DNA of 64,000 nucleotides, taken from contig JAJEKV010000582.1 in NCBI GenBank assembly GCA_021234155.1, positions 62,001-126,000 of the forward strand, given 5' to 3'. The position numbers and the translations under genes were made by a program. This DNA comes from Isoetes taiwanensis. Taxonomy: Eukaryota; Streptophyta; Lycopodiopsida; Isoetales; Isoetaceae. How positions within the stretch are numbered: the stretch's first letter is position 1; each line of letters opens with the position of its first letter. Below, piece after piece: positions 43,436 to 55,058 of this stretch. Under the pieces are notes generated by a model, which ran no database searches, was not told the origin of the DNA, and saw only the letters and a program-made list of their open reading frames with translations.

Positions 43436-46350
43436 TGCCTTAAGGGTATGGAGACATTATTTATTGGGTCGTTTCTTTTTGAAGACCGACCAAAGAAAAT
43501 TTGAAGTATTTTGCAAAGCGGCCATATTTGAATAATAGGCAAAGGAGGTGGATCCAACTAAGGGAAGAGTATGATTTTGAAATTGAATATCAACCGGCAA
43601 AGAAAATGTGATTGCGGATGCTTTGGCTAGAAGGTCATTCTTAACTTCTATTAGTGTGCTTCAAGGACAATGGGATGCGAATATTCTTGGCAAATTGAGG
43701 AATGATCCATATTTTGCACCCGGTGTTGGAGAACCCCCCAAGATTTTTCGAGGTATGAATTGTCCAAAGGAGTTTTGTATTATAATGGCCGTATGTGTAT
43801 TCCTAATGATCGGGAGTTGAGATTGAAGTTGTTATATGAAGCACATGATAGTCCTTTAGCGGGCCACCCGGGTACACAAAAACTTAAGAAAGATGCGCCA
43901 GAATTTCTTTTGGCCGGACGTAAGAAGATGGTTAAGGAGTATGTGGCTAGGTGTTTATCTTGTCAAAAGGTAAAAGCATCAAGGTTTAGGGAGCCTGGAG
44001 AATTACAACCTTTAGTAATTCCATCTTCTAAGTGGGAGAGTATTTCTATGGACTTCATTGTTGAGCTTCCCGGACACGTTAGGGTTATGATGCAATCTAT
44101 ATTTGTGGTTGACCGACTAACCTAAAGCAGCGAGGCCCATTTTATGCCCTCACGAAGACTCTTCGCCACGGCAATGGATATTGCTAAGTTATTTGTTAAG
44201 GAGGTTTTAGGTTGCATGGGATGCCGCCACTATTTCATCGATGGGATACAAAGTTTATGAGTCAATTCGGCAAGGGTTGTTTCAAAATATTGGGACTAAG
44301 TTATATGCCCGAAGACATCTTATCGCCCCCAAGTCATGGCCAAGTAGAGCGAAGTTAATCAAGTCTTGGAGGATATGCTCGGGATGTATGTGCCTAGTCA
44401 ACCAAAGGTATGGGATTCTTACTTGTACTTGGCGAAGTTTGCATACAACAACACTTACCAAGATTCCATCAAAATGAGTCCTTTTGAAGCAATGTATGGT
44501 AAGGAGTGCCGTTGTCCTCTTAATTGGAGATTGAAGCGCCTAATGAAATAGCGGAGGACATGGATGCTCAATTAAGGAAACTGCGGGGAATTTATTTGTG
44601 GGTACAAAAAGATGTAAACAAGATGCAAATAAGAGACGTGGAGACCACTTGAATTTCTTTTTTTTTTTATTGAAGGCGACTATTTATATTCAGTATAAGT
44701 TAAATATACAAAAAGAAACTTTTTTCAAGGGAAGTGTAACCCTATTACAGTTTAAGATACTTTTAGAAAAAGAGGTATATGAAAAGCACAGTCTTTTTTT
44801 GAATGTAAAAGAAGCTAATGAATTCCTTTGAGGTGCTGGTTTGTCCTTTTCCTTGCTTTCCCTTCATAATCTGATGGAATGTGCGAGGGTGCATTTACAA
44901 TTGCCCGCCTTTGCTATGTTGAATCTTCCTTTGGCATCTTGGTTGGGCAGATCAAATCTCTTAATGTTGTAATTTTGGTCACAAAGAAGAACCACATACG
45001 CATATGGCATCGAGATGTGCGGATGTATCGGCTGCAAGAAGAACTTGATCCATTCCTTTTCATGCTCGGCTTTGTTCCTTTTCCATTTGAGCCTCCTAGT
45101 CATCGTAAAATGAGTATCCGCGGCAATAAACCATTCATACATTAATACTAAGGATCCAATTAATATCATACAATGCACGCTTTATGATGACCACTTGAAT
45201 TTCAAAAAGGGGATTATGTGTTCTTGAGGATTAATGCCTCAGCTCAGCGGCATTTAAAAAGTGCAGGGAATGGGCCCTAGGTATGCTTGGTCCATGAAAT
45301 TTTAGAACGATTGGCAAAGGTGGCTTACAGGTTGGAGTTACGACACTTGAAAGTACATAACGTTTCCATGTGAGTAACTTGAGGAAGTATATTTTTTGAT
45401 CCTTCCCATATCTTTGGGGACGATGATTTAGTGCCGAGTGGAGAACTTTACGTACCCCAGGCGAACGTGTTTCATGAGAGGAAACCCGTCGCTTAAGGAG
45501 ACGAATAATACTTGAGATTTTTTTGGTTCAATGGGTAGGGTTGTCCTAAGGAAGATGCCACATGGGAAGATGCCAATTGATTCTTAGAGTGAGTTTTCCG
45601 AGATCGCCCATGAGGACATGGGTTGAATTTTTGAGGAGAGAATGTGGACCTAGGATTTTGAGGTATATTGTGGAATTATTTTATTTAAGGATGCAAAGGA
45701 ATAATAATTGAAATATTATGCATGCAAGAGAATATATATCATATATGTAGAGATTATACGGATAAATATACTAGTGATTAATAATTAAATACAAAGGCAG
45801 TGAAGCATTTGGAAGGCGATAGATTGCGCAATTAATTGCCGAAGGAGCGTGGTGTGAGCAATACTTTGGGAGCGTGTTGGAGTGCTTGTGGAAGCAAAGC
45901 GGGATTCAGTGGGGATCAAGACTTACTGGTGTTGGGGTTTTCTAGTGTAGTAACTCTGCGCTTGTTTTCTATTTGTTGTTGTTATGGATCGATGTGGGAT
46001 TAGAATTGGATTATGTGAGCATGATTGTAAACATAAACGCAAGGTTTATGTAGTGATTCTTTGGTATTGGAATACTGCGTGGTTTGCATGGCTAGTAATG
46101 ATTAATATTTCCTAATATTTCCATCAAAAAGAAAAGTTGTAACTGGTAATCTATGATACGTGGTTGAATGGTTTAGATTGGATTAGAATTTGGAAGAATG
46201 GATTAAAACTAAAACTGATGTAGCAATAACAAGCAAGGACATCGATTATTTTTATTGCATCGCAGGCAGAGCGGCGTCGGCATGATCTTATTGAATGTGA
46301 ATGCTTGAAAGCAGTGAGACTAAGCCTAAATGGGCCGATTTGGGCCTTAG
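43436..46350 (+). mobile_element. 5'-truncated Ty3/gypsy element nested in the copia element
   Basis: It begins inside RNase H (WRHYLLGRFF, about 43448), then QRRWIQLREEYDFEIEYQ and GKENVIADALARRSF (43540-43630). Integrase is well preserved: LYEAHDSPLAGHPGTQKLKK, EYVARCLSCQKVKASRF, PSSKWESISMDFIVELPG (43760-44080), YLYLAKFAYNNTYQDSIKMS and PFEAMYGKECRCPLNW (44420-44530). After an internal insertion it resumes QKGDYVFLR (45204) and ends with a chromodomain-like LVQW.GL.KEDATWEDAN (45520-45585). A purine tract precedes a probable 3' LTR beginning TGTGGACC at 45643. The right edge, between about 46100 and 46700, is uncertain. The 5' LTR, gag, protease and most of reverse transcriptase are absent. 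Confidence 0.75.
44658..45188 (-). mobile_element. 531-bp poly(A) retroposon or processed mRNA copy with 15-bp target duplication
   Basis: GACCACTTGAATTTC occurs exactly at 44643-44657 and 45189-45203, and the gypsy reading frame runs across the joined site, so the insert is precisely defined. On the minus strand it ends in a poly(A) run (the T-run 44658-44668) directly after an AATAAA. A minus-strand open frame of 104 codons (45178-44864) includes RRLKWKRNKAEHEKEWIKFF and ends at TGA/TAA, followed by about 200 nt of non-coding sequence, the layout of an mRNA 3' end. I do not recognise the protein. It is the youngest layer of a three-deep nest. Confidence 0.85.
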
Positions 46351-46699
46351 GAAGGCGAAATGTGGGAAGAACCACGAATAATTGGAGTAGATTTGTACGT
46401 AAATATCATGATCTTGGTGCCCCAAGAATCTACCGCTATGGGATTAGGGACCAACCGGCCGAATGGCTTGGAAGCCTCTTTGCCAGCAAAATCGGAAGCT
46501 CTTCATGCTCTTTCCAAGCCCATGGCCACGGATGCCGTCCCGCGGCTCGCTGGTCGGATTTTTGTCGGTAAATCCATTAGAATCATTCTTTTTGGCCACA
46601 AATAATTTGGCATGGAATCCACGTAAGAGCCTTGACCGGCCGTGCATCCGCGGTTTTGGTCAGTCCGATGGTCGAGGCAGTTCGCAGCCGAGGTAGCGT

Positions 46700-47900
46700 T
46701 TCAGCTTCGCCGTTATGATAAAAGGCAAATAAAAATGTTAACAGGAGAAGGTCTAGAAACTCGGCAAAGGATTGAATTATGCAGTTAAGGCAATCGCCAA
46801 GGCGGTGGTACTTTTGCATTGACATTTTTAAAGGAGCATGGGTTTATCAAACTTGAGAATGAAGGAAATATGTATAAACTTAAATTGGAGATGATTTACG
46901 CATTATAGCAATTTATGTAGATGATTGCATTATGGTTTCAAATAATATGGAGAGTCTAAATAAATGCAAAAATGTTCCGGAAATGACAGATTTGAAATGA
47001 CAGATCTAGGAATCTTTGCCAAAAGTTTCTTGGAATGGAAGTGAGAAATAGAAGCATAAGGATCTTGACCCCTAACTCAAAAGGAGAACATTCAAGGTAT
47101 GCTCGATAGATTTGGTTTAACATATTGCAAAAAGTAAAGTACACCAGTGGTGCGGGGCGAGTTTAGTTTTGGAACAATGCCCATCAAATGAAGTTGAAGC
47201 ACAAGAAATGGTTGACGCCCCATACGAGGGAATTAATAGGTTGTACATTTGTATATTTCCAACCGCGACAAGACCCATATATATCTTTTGGAGTTAATCT
47301 CCTAGTAGGTTTTTGAACAACCCGGGCAAACAACACCGCAGTGCAAAAAATTTTGAGGTTCCTCGGAGGGACACAAAACCATGGCATTACTTTTAGTACA
47401 AAATGATTTGACAATAGCATACTATGCGTGACCGTTTGGAGACATTGATACACCGAACATCAACATCTGGATATGCATTAATGTTAGGAGGTGGTTGTAT
47501 ATCTTGAGAAGTAAAAAGCAAGGAAATATAGCTATGTCTCAAAGAGGTAATACAAAGCGCCTCGTTAGCATCTAGAGAAATTATTTGCACGAGAAGATTG
47601 TTAAGTGAATTAGGCATCTTTGCAACTTAAGGCTTGAAGATATTGATCGTGACAGCATGAGCTGTATTTCAATCACCAAAAATCCCATGTTACAATTTAA
47701 AGAACCAAACACATAGAGCTACCGTTCACTATATCTCCGAGAGAAATGGTTGCAAAGCAGGATATTTTCAGTTGAATATGTTCACCTGAAATGAACAAGT
47801 TGCACATGTTATGACCAGCAAAAGTATCTGTGAGGAAAATTTCAAGTTCAAGAGGTTGCTTGGAGTGTCGAAGATACAAAACCGTAAATCATGAAAGCAT
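46700..47900 (+). pseudogene. Copia reverse transcriptase C-terminus and RNase H
   Basis: After the gypsy insert the copia frame resumes near 46740 and gives FLKEHGFIKLENEGNMYKL (46828-46880), the catalytic IAIYVDDCIMVSNNMESL (46905-46960) with YVDD intact, EMTDLGIFAKSFLGMEV-type sequence (about 46985-47040), MLDRFGLTYCKK (about 47100), then RNase H features: TSTSGYALMLGGGCIS (about 47460-47505), SLASREIICTRRLLSELGIF (47558-47620), and HYISERNGCKAGYF (about 47728-47770). Frameshifts occur every 20-60 codons. Confidence 0.8.
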
Positions 47901-49000
47901 GAATATGTAGCATTATAACAGGGGTTTTTTTATGTTTTTATCTTTTTTTCTCTAAGGTTTTCATATGATTTGGTGGCCGATTCATCGGTGTACTAAAGAG
48001 TATTTCTAGAGTGCAACCTTTTGTTAGCCATTGATTTTAGAAAAAGGGCAAATCCTGCGGTGGGGTTTTTTGTGCTGGTTGTGAATATCCTCCCATTATT
48101 TTTAGGGTTCATTTCTAGGGGTTTAATATCTAGGGCTGGGATGCATGAGCAGCGGTTGAGAAATTCCTGGAAGATCGGCGTTGATATGGGTCAGCCATGG
48201 CGAATCCATGCCTCTTTATGGTACCGGCTCTGTTAAAAAGATGCCCATAATGCCATTTCCCTTTTGGGCATGTCTTCATCTCAGCCCCTTTTCTCTAATT
48301 CATCTTTGCATTTCTGTCCTTCCCCTTTGTATGTGGTTATATCACGGAAAAGAAACCGCATGTTTGTTCATATAATTTATAATTTGAAACAACGTGACAT
48401 GCAAAGAGGATGATCCTTTGTGCATACATGAATTTATCTCTGGTACAAATCGATGGCACAAAAGCACTATAGATTCACAATAACTAGTTAGGATTTGGAG
48501 CCATTTCAAATATGCTTTGCACAGGTAAGCTTGCTTTTCAAAATGTTTTAGACAAATACAAAGGGAGCTACGAATTTACAGGTGCTCGATGTCTTTTTTA
48601 CCATTTGGCAAGAACTTGGACTCATCGAAATAATGTGCAAGTCACAAAATCGGATCTGTTTTTTGTCTGCGAGATGCTTTACACATCGGATCTGCCTACT
48701 TTCATTTACATTTGGGTTATGGTTGGGCCTCAAATTTTCGGCACTTATATCATGCGGACCACGCATTTGCCACAGGATGAAGATATTCAAATATTTGTAG
48801 CTTGGTAAGAACCTCTTATTTTTACTCGAAATGATATTATCAACATTGAGTTATTTATCCCACATTGTAAAGCGTTCAAACAAAACAAGGCTCGATAAAC
48901 CGCCATATGGGCTTTGTGCGGGAGGAGAAGATGGCGAAATGCTACTCCTTGGTCGACCAGATGGGGTGATGGGGGCGTATTAAAATCAGATAGTGGTCAC
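47901..49000. other. Copia 3' region or LINE leader, unassigned
   Basis: Between the copia RNase H and the LINE ORF1. A plus-strand open stretch at 48512-48808 (98 codons, includes YTSDLPTFIYIWVMVGPQIF) has no family match that I recognise but has protein-like composition and may be an exon of an unknown gene carried by an insertion. 48020-48360 could be the LINE 5' leader. Confidence 0.35.
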
Positions 49001-52000
49001 CTTGCTGGTAAAAAAATTGTACCACATTTTTCTATCCCTATTTGGTCGATTGAACCTATTGAACACATTCATTACGACTCCATGCATTGTCCTTTCATAA
49101 GCGCCACGCTAGGCCCTAAGAAGGTTGCCGCCCTAAGCGCCCTAAGAAGGCGTTTCGGTTCGTGGGAGTATTACGGAAGGCCCCTTATGGGGAAGAAGAA
49201 GGTAGCCGGATCCCCGGCAAGGAGGATCCGATAGAATCTGATGGAACACGCAATTTGCTTGCCATGATGATGGAAGTAAAATCTGAATTAGCCAAATTGC
49301 AAAATGAACGAGCTCTTGCTACTTGTAAGAGGACTTCTGGAAGAATTAGAGGAAGCAAGCCGGGGCGAAATCAAAACTCTCAAACAAACAATTGATGATC
49401 TGCCGGGTTGGAGTTTCAGATTTGCAAAAGGGACAAAGGGAAATCAAGACCATGATCTCCGGGATTTAGAAGATAGAAAAAGATCAGAAGCGATATCTTA
49501 GCCCAACCCAATGAGATAGCCACACAAATTTCCACAAAATTGAATCTCGAGGTGTCTTCCTATTCAATGAGCGGGAAGAGCGCGCCTGAGAAGGGCCAAG
49601 AACACTGGTGATCTCAGGACTCAAAGGGAAGAAAGAAGAGGGACACCGCAATTGTTGATAAGTTCTTTGCGGATATTATGCACTTGGCAGCCCCAGGAGG
49701 TGAAGCATTGCGAGAAGGATTGGTAGGCAGTTGATGGCAAGGAGCAGATTAATCTGTTAAAATTCCACAAACATAGAAGCAAAAGCAGGGGGTAACAAAG
49801 CATGAAGCCATTTGAAAGGACATCAAATCTGGCTAAATGATGATCTAACCATTCAGCAACAAGGAGAAAGGAAAGCGGCTCAAGCGATGCGTAAATTGAA
49901 GATGAAGGGAAGAATGCATACCTTGTCGGGGAGGGGGTGATCATGCTAAGCGGACAATAGGAATTAACCCTCGGCTGTTGGCATGGAACATTCCGCGGTT
50001 TCTCGGAAACAAAGGTGCTTGAGCAACCTAGATTTCTTTAGTAATTTTGATATCCTTGTATTATCGAGAAACACAGGAGCGAGACCAGCAGTTGATCAAT
50101 ATTCTGGATTCACGCTCACGGAATCCATGTGGAATTAATTGGATGGCAGCGGCGAGGGATGGGGGGCATTGCTTGTTTTGTTAAGCGGGGGAGGTCTAAA
50201 GCGATTAAAGTGGTGGGGAAATGCAAACATAAAGCAATATTTGTGGATTTGCTTACGAGGATAAGATATATATTGCATTTGTATACTATGCTCCTCTTGA
50301 GCCCGACCCGGTAGCGCATCTATGAAAGCCAGATCTACATCCTCATGATCCATTTTGTGCGCTATCTGCTGATATTTGCCATTTTGAACCAAAGGAGCGG
50401 TGTATATCATAGGAGACATGAGCGGCGGAGATTACAAGATACACAAGCGTCTGTTCTTACAAAGAAGGCAATCCTCTATGGTTACAGGAGCATCTACCAG
50501 ATTGATGCCTCATTGTCGAAGGATGTACGTGGATATGCATGATGTAAACCATATGGGTAAGCATATTCTCGATCTATGTGAAGCATTTGACATGATAGTC
50601 TATAATGGCATAATTCTTCCCTAATTCTAGTGGATTCACCTGTTTCCAACAATGGTATGGATGGCGTGGTTGACTATCTCTTAGGCAGCCCGAAAGTATG
50701 AAGTTTGTGACAAATTTCCAAGTTCTTGGTCATCATGTGGACTCGGATCATGCTCAACTTACGCTTCAATTAAATCGCCAACTCCACGTGCTTGCAAGAG
50801 AGGTATGCCTCCTCCTAAAGCATGTCATATCGCTTTCTTTGAGAAATGCGAAAAGACTTTAAGCTGCTGCCATTGAGAAAGCTAGTTGGCGGATAGCCTC
50901 ACTAGTATGAATGAGCTCTAAAGAACATAGTTCTTAGTGTTGCGAAAAGACACATTTGGATATATGAAATGCTACAATTTAAGTTATAAATCAAAAATGG
51001 TATGATGCCGAATGTGTAGCGAGCTGGCGTCAGAGTGCTTACGATAAGGCTACGGCTTAAGAAAGCTTATAAAAGGCTAATCAAAGAAAAGAAAAGGAGA
51101 TGGCTTAGAGAGCATTATAAAAGCGGTCATTGGCAGATAGAATTAGATCCAAAAAGGTTTTGGATGAAACTAAAATCTCATACTGGTATTGGAAACTTCT
51201 CTCAAAGCGGACCTGGTACAATGGGTGACGGAGCTCTATCTGATTCTGACCGCAAGCCAATGGCGGATATGGGTAAGTGTAGTGATGCTATGTTTGATAT
51301 ATGGCCGATGTTAAAAGCTTGCTTTGCAAGGGAATGGATAATGGCAAATCTGCTGATATAAATGGGCTTCTTCACGAGCTATTTAAATGGGGTGGAAATG
51401 CTTTATGTGAAAAGCTTGTCGTGCTATGTAACTCGCGCCACGAATGGATATCCGGTGGATTGGGCGTGAATCGAGTAGTGCCGGTGCATAAATCAGGAGA
51501 CAAAGAACAATGTCAAAACTACCGCACCATTCTTGTCGATAGCGTATTCATAAAATTAATTGCTTCTATGATTGAGAAAAGATTACAAAATGGGTGACGA
51601 AAATGAGATAAGAGCCTATGGGCAAGCGGGTTTCGCCATGAGCATTCAACAATCGACCATTTGGTCACTTTGGCGTGTACTGGCGAAGGAGCAAAAGGGG
51701 GAATAAAAAGGTTTCTTGCATTTATAGATCCGCCAAAGCTTTTGATCGTGTAAACGGAGGTACCCTTCGTCGTCTTGAGATGTTAGAGATGCCTTTGGAG
51801 CTTAGACAAGCGATTGCTTGCCTTTACCGGGAGGTCCTTATTGATCTCTCTTTTTCCATTCCATCATGACAAGCATATTGGCCGATTACAATAGGTGTGA
51901 AAGGGGGTGCCCTGTTTCTCTTTTGGGCTTTTTATCGATGAACTGGAATTTTGGTTGGAAGAATGGGTGGCGATGGTGCTAGACTTGGTAAATATAATCC

Positions 52001-53300
52001 GATTATTGCTCTTTCTGATGACATTATTGCTTATATCAAAGGCGGCGGTTGGACTCCAACAACACCTAAATGTGTTCAGAGACCTTTTCTTGAATCTAAA
52101 GGAATGACAGATTAATGCCGATAAGTCCAAAATCATGATCATAGGCCACGCGTGATAAGGCTGATTTTAAGATTGGAGAAGTCCCGCTTGAAATAGTATC
52201 CAATTATAAGTACCTAGGGGTGAAATATGTCGATAAATATAATTGGAATATGCTCTTGGCGTGCATCGGGGAGGGCTTAGAGCTCTTTATAGCATGTTAC
52301 ATGTCGAGGATTTGAAATTTGTGGCATTGGAAGATTCGAAGATTGCTATATGGAATCAAGTTAAGGCAGGTTGTGTTTCGTGTGTGGGGCTTGGGCGGCT
52401 TATCAAGAAAGAGTTGGGAAAAGATTGAGAAAGTTGAAAGCGGTTTTAATGGAGGAGCTTGGTGCAAAATTCAAACACCATACCATGTCATGCTTGGAAA
52501 TTTTGGAATGCTACCCTTAGAGGTTGAGGGCTTTGTCGGACCATCTCATATGTGAATAGGTTGAAGACATTACCGGATGACGGGCTACCATGTCAGGCTA
52601 TGCTTCATTCTAAATTGCGAAAGGCTGGTATGATTTGGTATGTAAGTGGGCTGCACCTGTTGGGGGGTTGGAAGGGCCTCATTGGCCGAGCTCCATAAAA
52701 TTACAAGATGTTAAAGAAGATGTCATGCCTAAGATCTTGAAGCATATGTGGAATATTGATTTACGGAGGTCAAGAAACACTTCTATAAGACTATGAAATA
52801 AACCCAATGATAGAATATAAGGAACGATTTACTGTTGTCGGATATAAGTAGGCCTAATGGGATGCTGATTTCACAGCTTGAGGACATCTTTTTCACCGCA
52901 TATTGAGGCATTGTGTAGGTGGCGTGATATTCCAAGGAGGGGCGTTATTGTCCAAGTTGTCACCGATCCTAAAGTTAGAATCTGAAAATCACACATTTTT
53001 GGAATGCCCCGCTTATGAGTACATCAGAGACAAGTACAATGTTAAGTGTTCTACTTTGCTAGAACTTACATCCCTCCCACCAAGTATCTTGAGTTCTTAT
53101 ATAAAAGATGTTTGGAAGGAGAGGAATGAAATTGTAGAGCTGTTTTGTGAGTATGGGTGATCTTGAAGCGAGTGGTGCTTTTGATTAGTAAATGTAAAAC
53201 TCTCATATTTTACAATTGGTGATGTAAACTTTTGCCATATGGGCAGGGGTCTATAATGGCGTGATAATGTATTACATTACATTACATTACATTACATTAC
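49001..53300 (+). mobile_element. LINE (non-LTR retrotransposon) with (ATTAC)6 tail
   Basis: ORF1 remnants: a heptad-like coiled coil (MMMEVKSELAKLQNERAL; EEASRGEIKTLKQTIDDL, 49255-49400) and KAAQALRKLKMKGRMH (about 49877). ORF2: endonuclease pieces including MHDVNHMGKHILDLCEAFDM (50543-50600) and VDYLLGSPKV (about 50670); reverse transcriptase VVPVHKSGDKEQCQNYRTI (about 51480), AFDRVNGGTLRRLEMLEMPL and ELRQAIACLYREV (51738-51835), GLFIDELEFWLEEWV (about 51925-51970), an ADD box reading LSDDII (about 52015); and a late NHTFLECPAYEYIRDKY segment (52990-53035). The end is six copies of ATTAC. Many stops and frameshifts. The 5' edge is approximate, and no target duplication was found. Confidence 0.8.
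53271..53300 (+). repeat. (ATTAC)6 microsatellite tail of the LINE
   Basis: Six perfect copies of ATTAC end the LINE. A two-unit relic, ATTACATTAC, also occurs at about 54241 and may mark the end of another truncated copy. Confidence 0.9.
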
Positions 53301-54503
53301 AAATCTTATAGTTCATGTGTTTCATTATGTTAAAAATGGAGACATGCATAACCTAATGGATATGCTTTCGGTTTGGAGAAGCCATCGGTAGATGGTTCAG
53401 TTTTATAGAGGGCATCTTGTTTTGCTAGGTAGTCTTTGGGCTTAGTGGATTTCTTCTTTAGTAAAGAAGAAAGTATGGATATCAATGTGGCAATCATAAC
53501 AGTGTATCCGAAAGAAAATGAAGAAGACTTGAGGCAGGAATGGATTCTATGGAGGATCTTAGACGTCTAATATGCTTGAGAACATTTGTTCAAAGGGGAA
53601 ATTTTGCGGTTTGACAAAAATCATAGAATCTTTTTCTTTGTCAGAGAGAATCGGACATGCCTTGGAAAGCCACATATTTTGGGAAGGAAAGATCCGGATT
53701 CTACCCGGTATGCAACACCTATTTTTCTTCTTTATAATAATTAATTTGAGGCTTTCATGACATGCAATAACTGGATTGTATCGTGGTAATTTTTTTGTAT
53801 TATGCTTTTCAACTCCAATATATTAGGCCACAATTGTGCTACATATCCAAAAGTAAAGTGTAGCTTTCATTATTTCTTTGCAATAAATGGATGATATTAA
53901 TTGTATTATTGTTTGTTCTCCTAAGACATATTCTATGCAACAATGAAGCTTCAAAACACTATATTTTTGCTGCAATGGACCAGCCATTTATGTGTTATGT
54001 AATCGTAAACAACTCATATCATGATGGATGGTTAACTTTGGGTTCAAATTCGGACAAAGCTATCGCTCCACCCAGGAATTTCATACAGATGAATTGGATG
54101 CACAACTATTCCAAAAATTGCAGTTGCTCTTCTCATTATCTATTCTAAATGTACACTTGTTTTGTTTTGTTTTGCTTATATTCGCAATATCTACTCATCC
54201 AAGTGTCATGTAACATTGTTTGTTTTTGGCCAGAAGGACCATTACATTACACGATTAAAATTAAATTCCCCCTTAAACCCCCTTTGGTTTGGGTGCATAT
54301 TCACACGGGGGGTGACGTAGGGCAGCGAGAGCCCTCATAATTGTATTTTGCACGTACGAAATCAGCACCATATAGTATTCCGGTTGAAATCTTATAGTAT
54401 TTTGCTTAATCTTATTATACAAGATAGAAAATCTTGTACTTGCATACCCACAAATGAGGAACTTACGTGACGATTGTAGATTAAGGAATAAAGGCGAATA
54501 AAA
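53301..54503. other. Copia 3' internal region, no recognised gene
   Basis: Between the LINE tail and the copia 3' LTR. Open stretches at 53572-53760 and 53891-54148 are not recognisable. The last bases before 54504 (AAGGAATAAAGGCGAATAAAA) are purine-rich and are the likely polypurine tract for the LTR. Confidence 0.5.
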
Positions 54504-55053
54504 TGAAAGAAGTCCGAGGCGCATGTCATGATAATTATTCACGCATATGATGCTCAAATGGCAAAAATTTGTGAGGTGTGACCTTATGAGTTTCATATGG
54601 CACATTATATGATCGGGTTGCATTCACAAGTATATGGTGGATTACATTAAGTAAAAAGGAAAGAGCATACATGTTCGAATACAATGGTGGCATGTCAATG
54701 TGTATTTAGAGAAACTCCTGAAGAATTGGCGGCCGACTGCTACCGATGGATAAGACAAGCTCGATCTAGGAGTGTGGGCGATCAAGGAAATTGAGAGCCA
54801 GAATCATCTTCGGGGGATCTAATGTGTAAAATTGCGGTCTAAATGTAGTCTTGATCAAGTTCGCGGATCTAGTCGTTTCCTTTTGCTCTGATGCATTAGA
54901 GCCGTTTATCATACCATTCGACCATTGACATTGAGCCATTAAAATTGAGTTATGATTAAGCATTTGTTTACCCATTAGAGACATCATTGAGCAACCGAAT
55001 TTAATTAGTTATAAGATTAGTTGTGTCTAGTTCTATTATCTCAAAAATCTTCA
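54504..55053 (+). repeat. 3' LTR of the copia element
   Basis: Partner of 40319-40862, same TGAAAG start and CTTCA end, followed by the AGAAT target duplication at 55054-55058. Confidence 0.9.
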
Positions 55054-55058
55054 AGAAT

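Larger units (their letters stand above)
40319..55053 (+). mobile_element. Complete-ended Ty1/copia retrotransposon with nested insertions
   Basis: Two LTRs of about 545-550 bp (40319-40862 and 54504-55053) both start TGAAAGAAGTC and end ATCTTCA, and the element is flanked by AGAAT on both sides (40314-40318 and 55054-55058), a perfect 5-bp target duplication. A tRNA-iMet-like primer-binding site follows the 5' LTR. Copia-order gag, protease, integrase, reverse transcriptase and RNase H remnants lie between, split by a Ty3 fragment at 43.4-46.4 kb. A LINE occupies 49-53.3 kb. Total length 14.7 kb against about 5 kb for a usual copia element, the excess being insertions. Confidence 0.85.
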
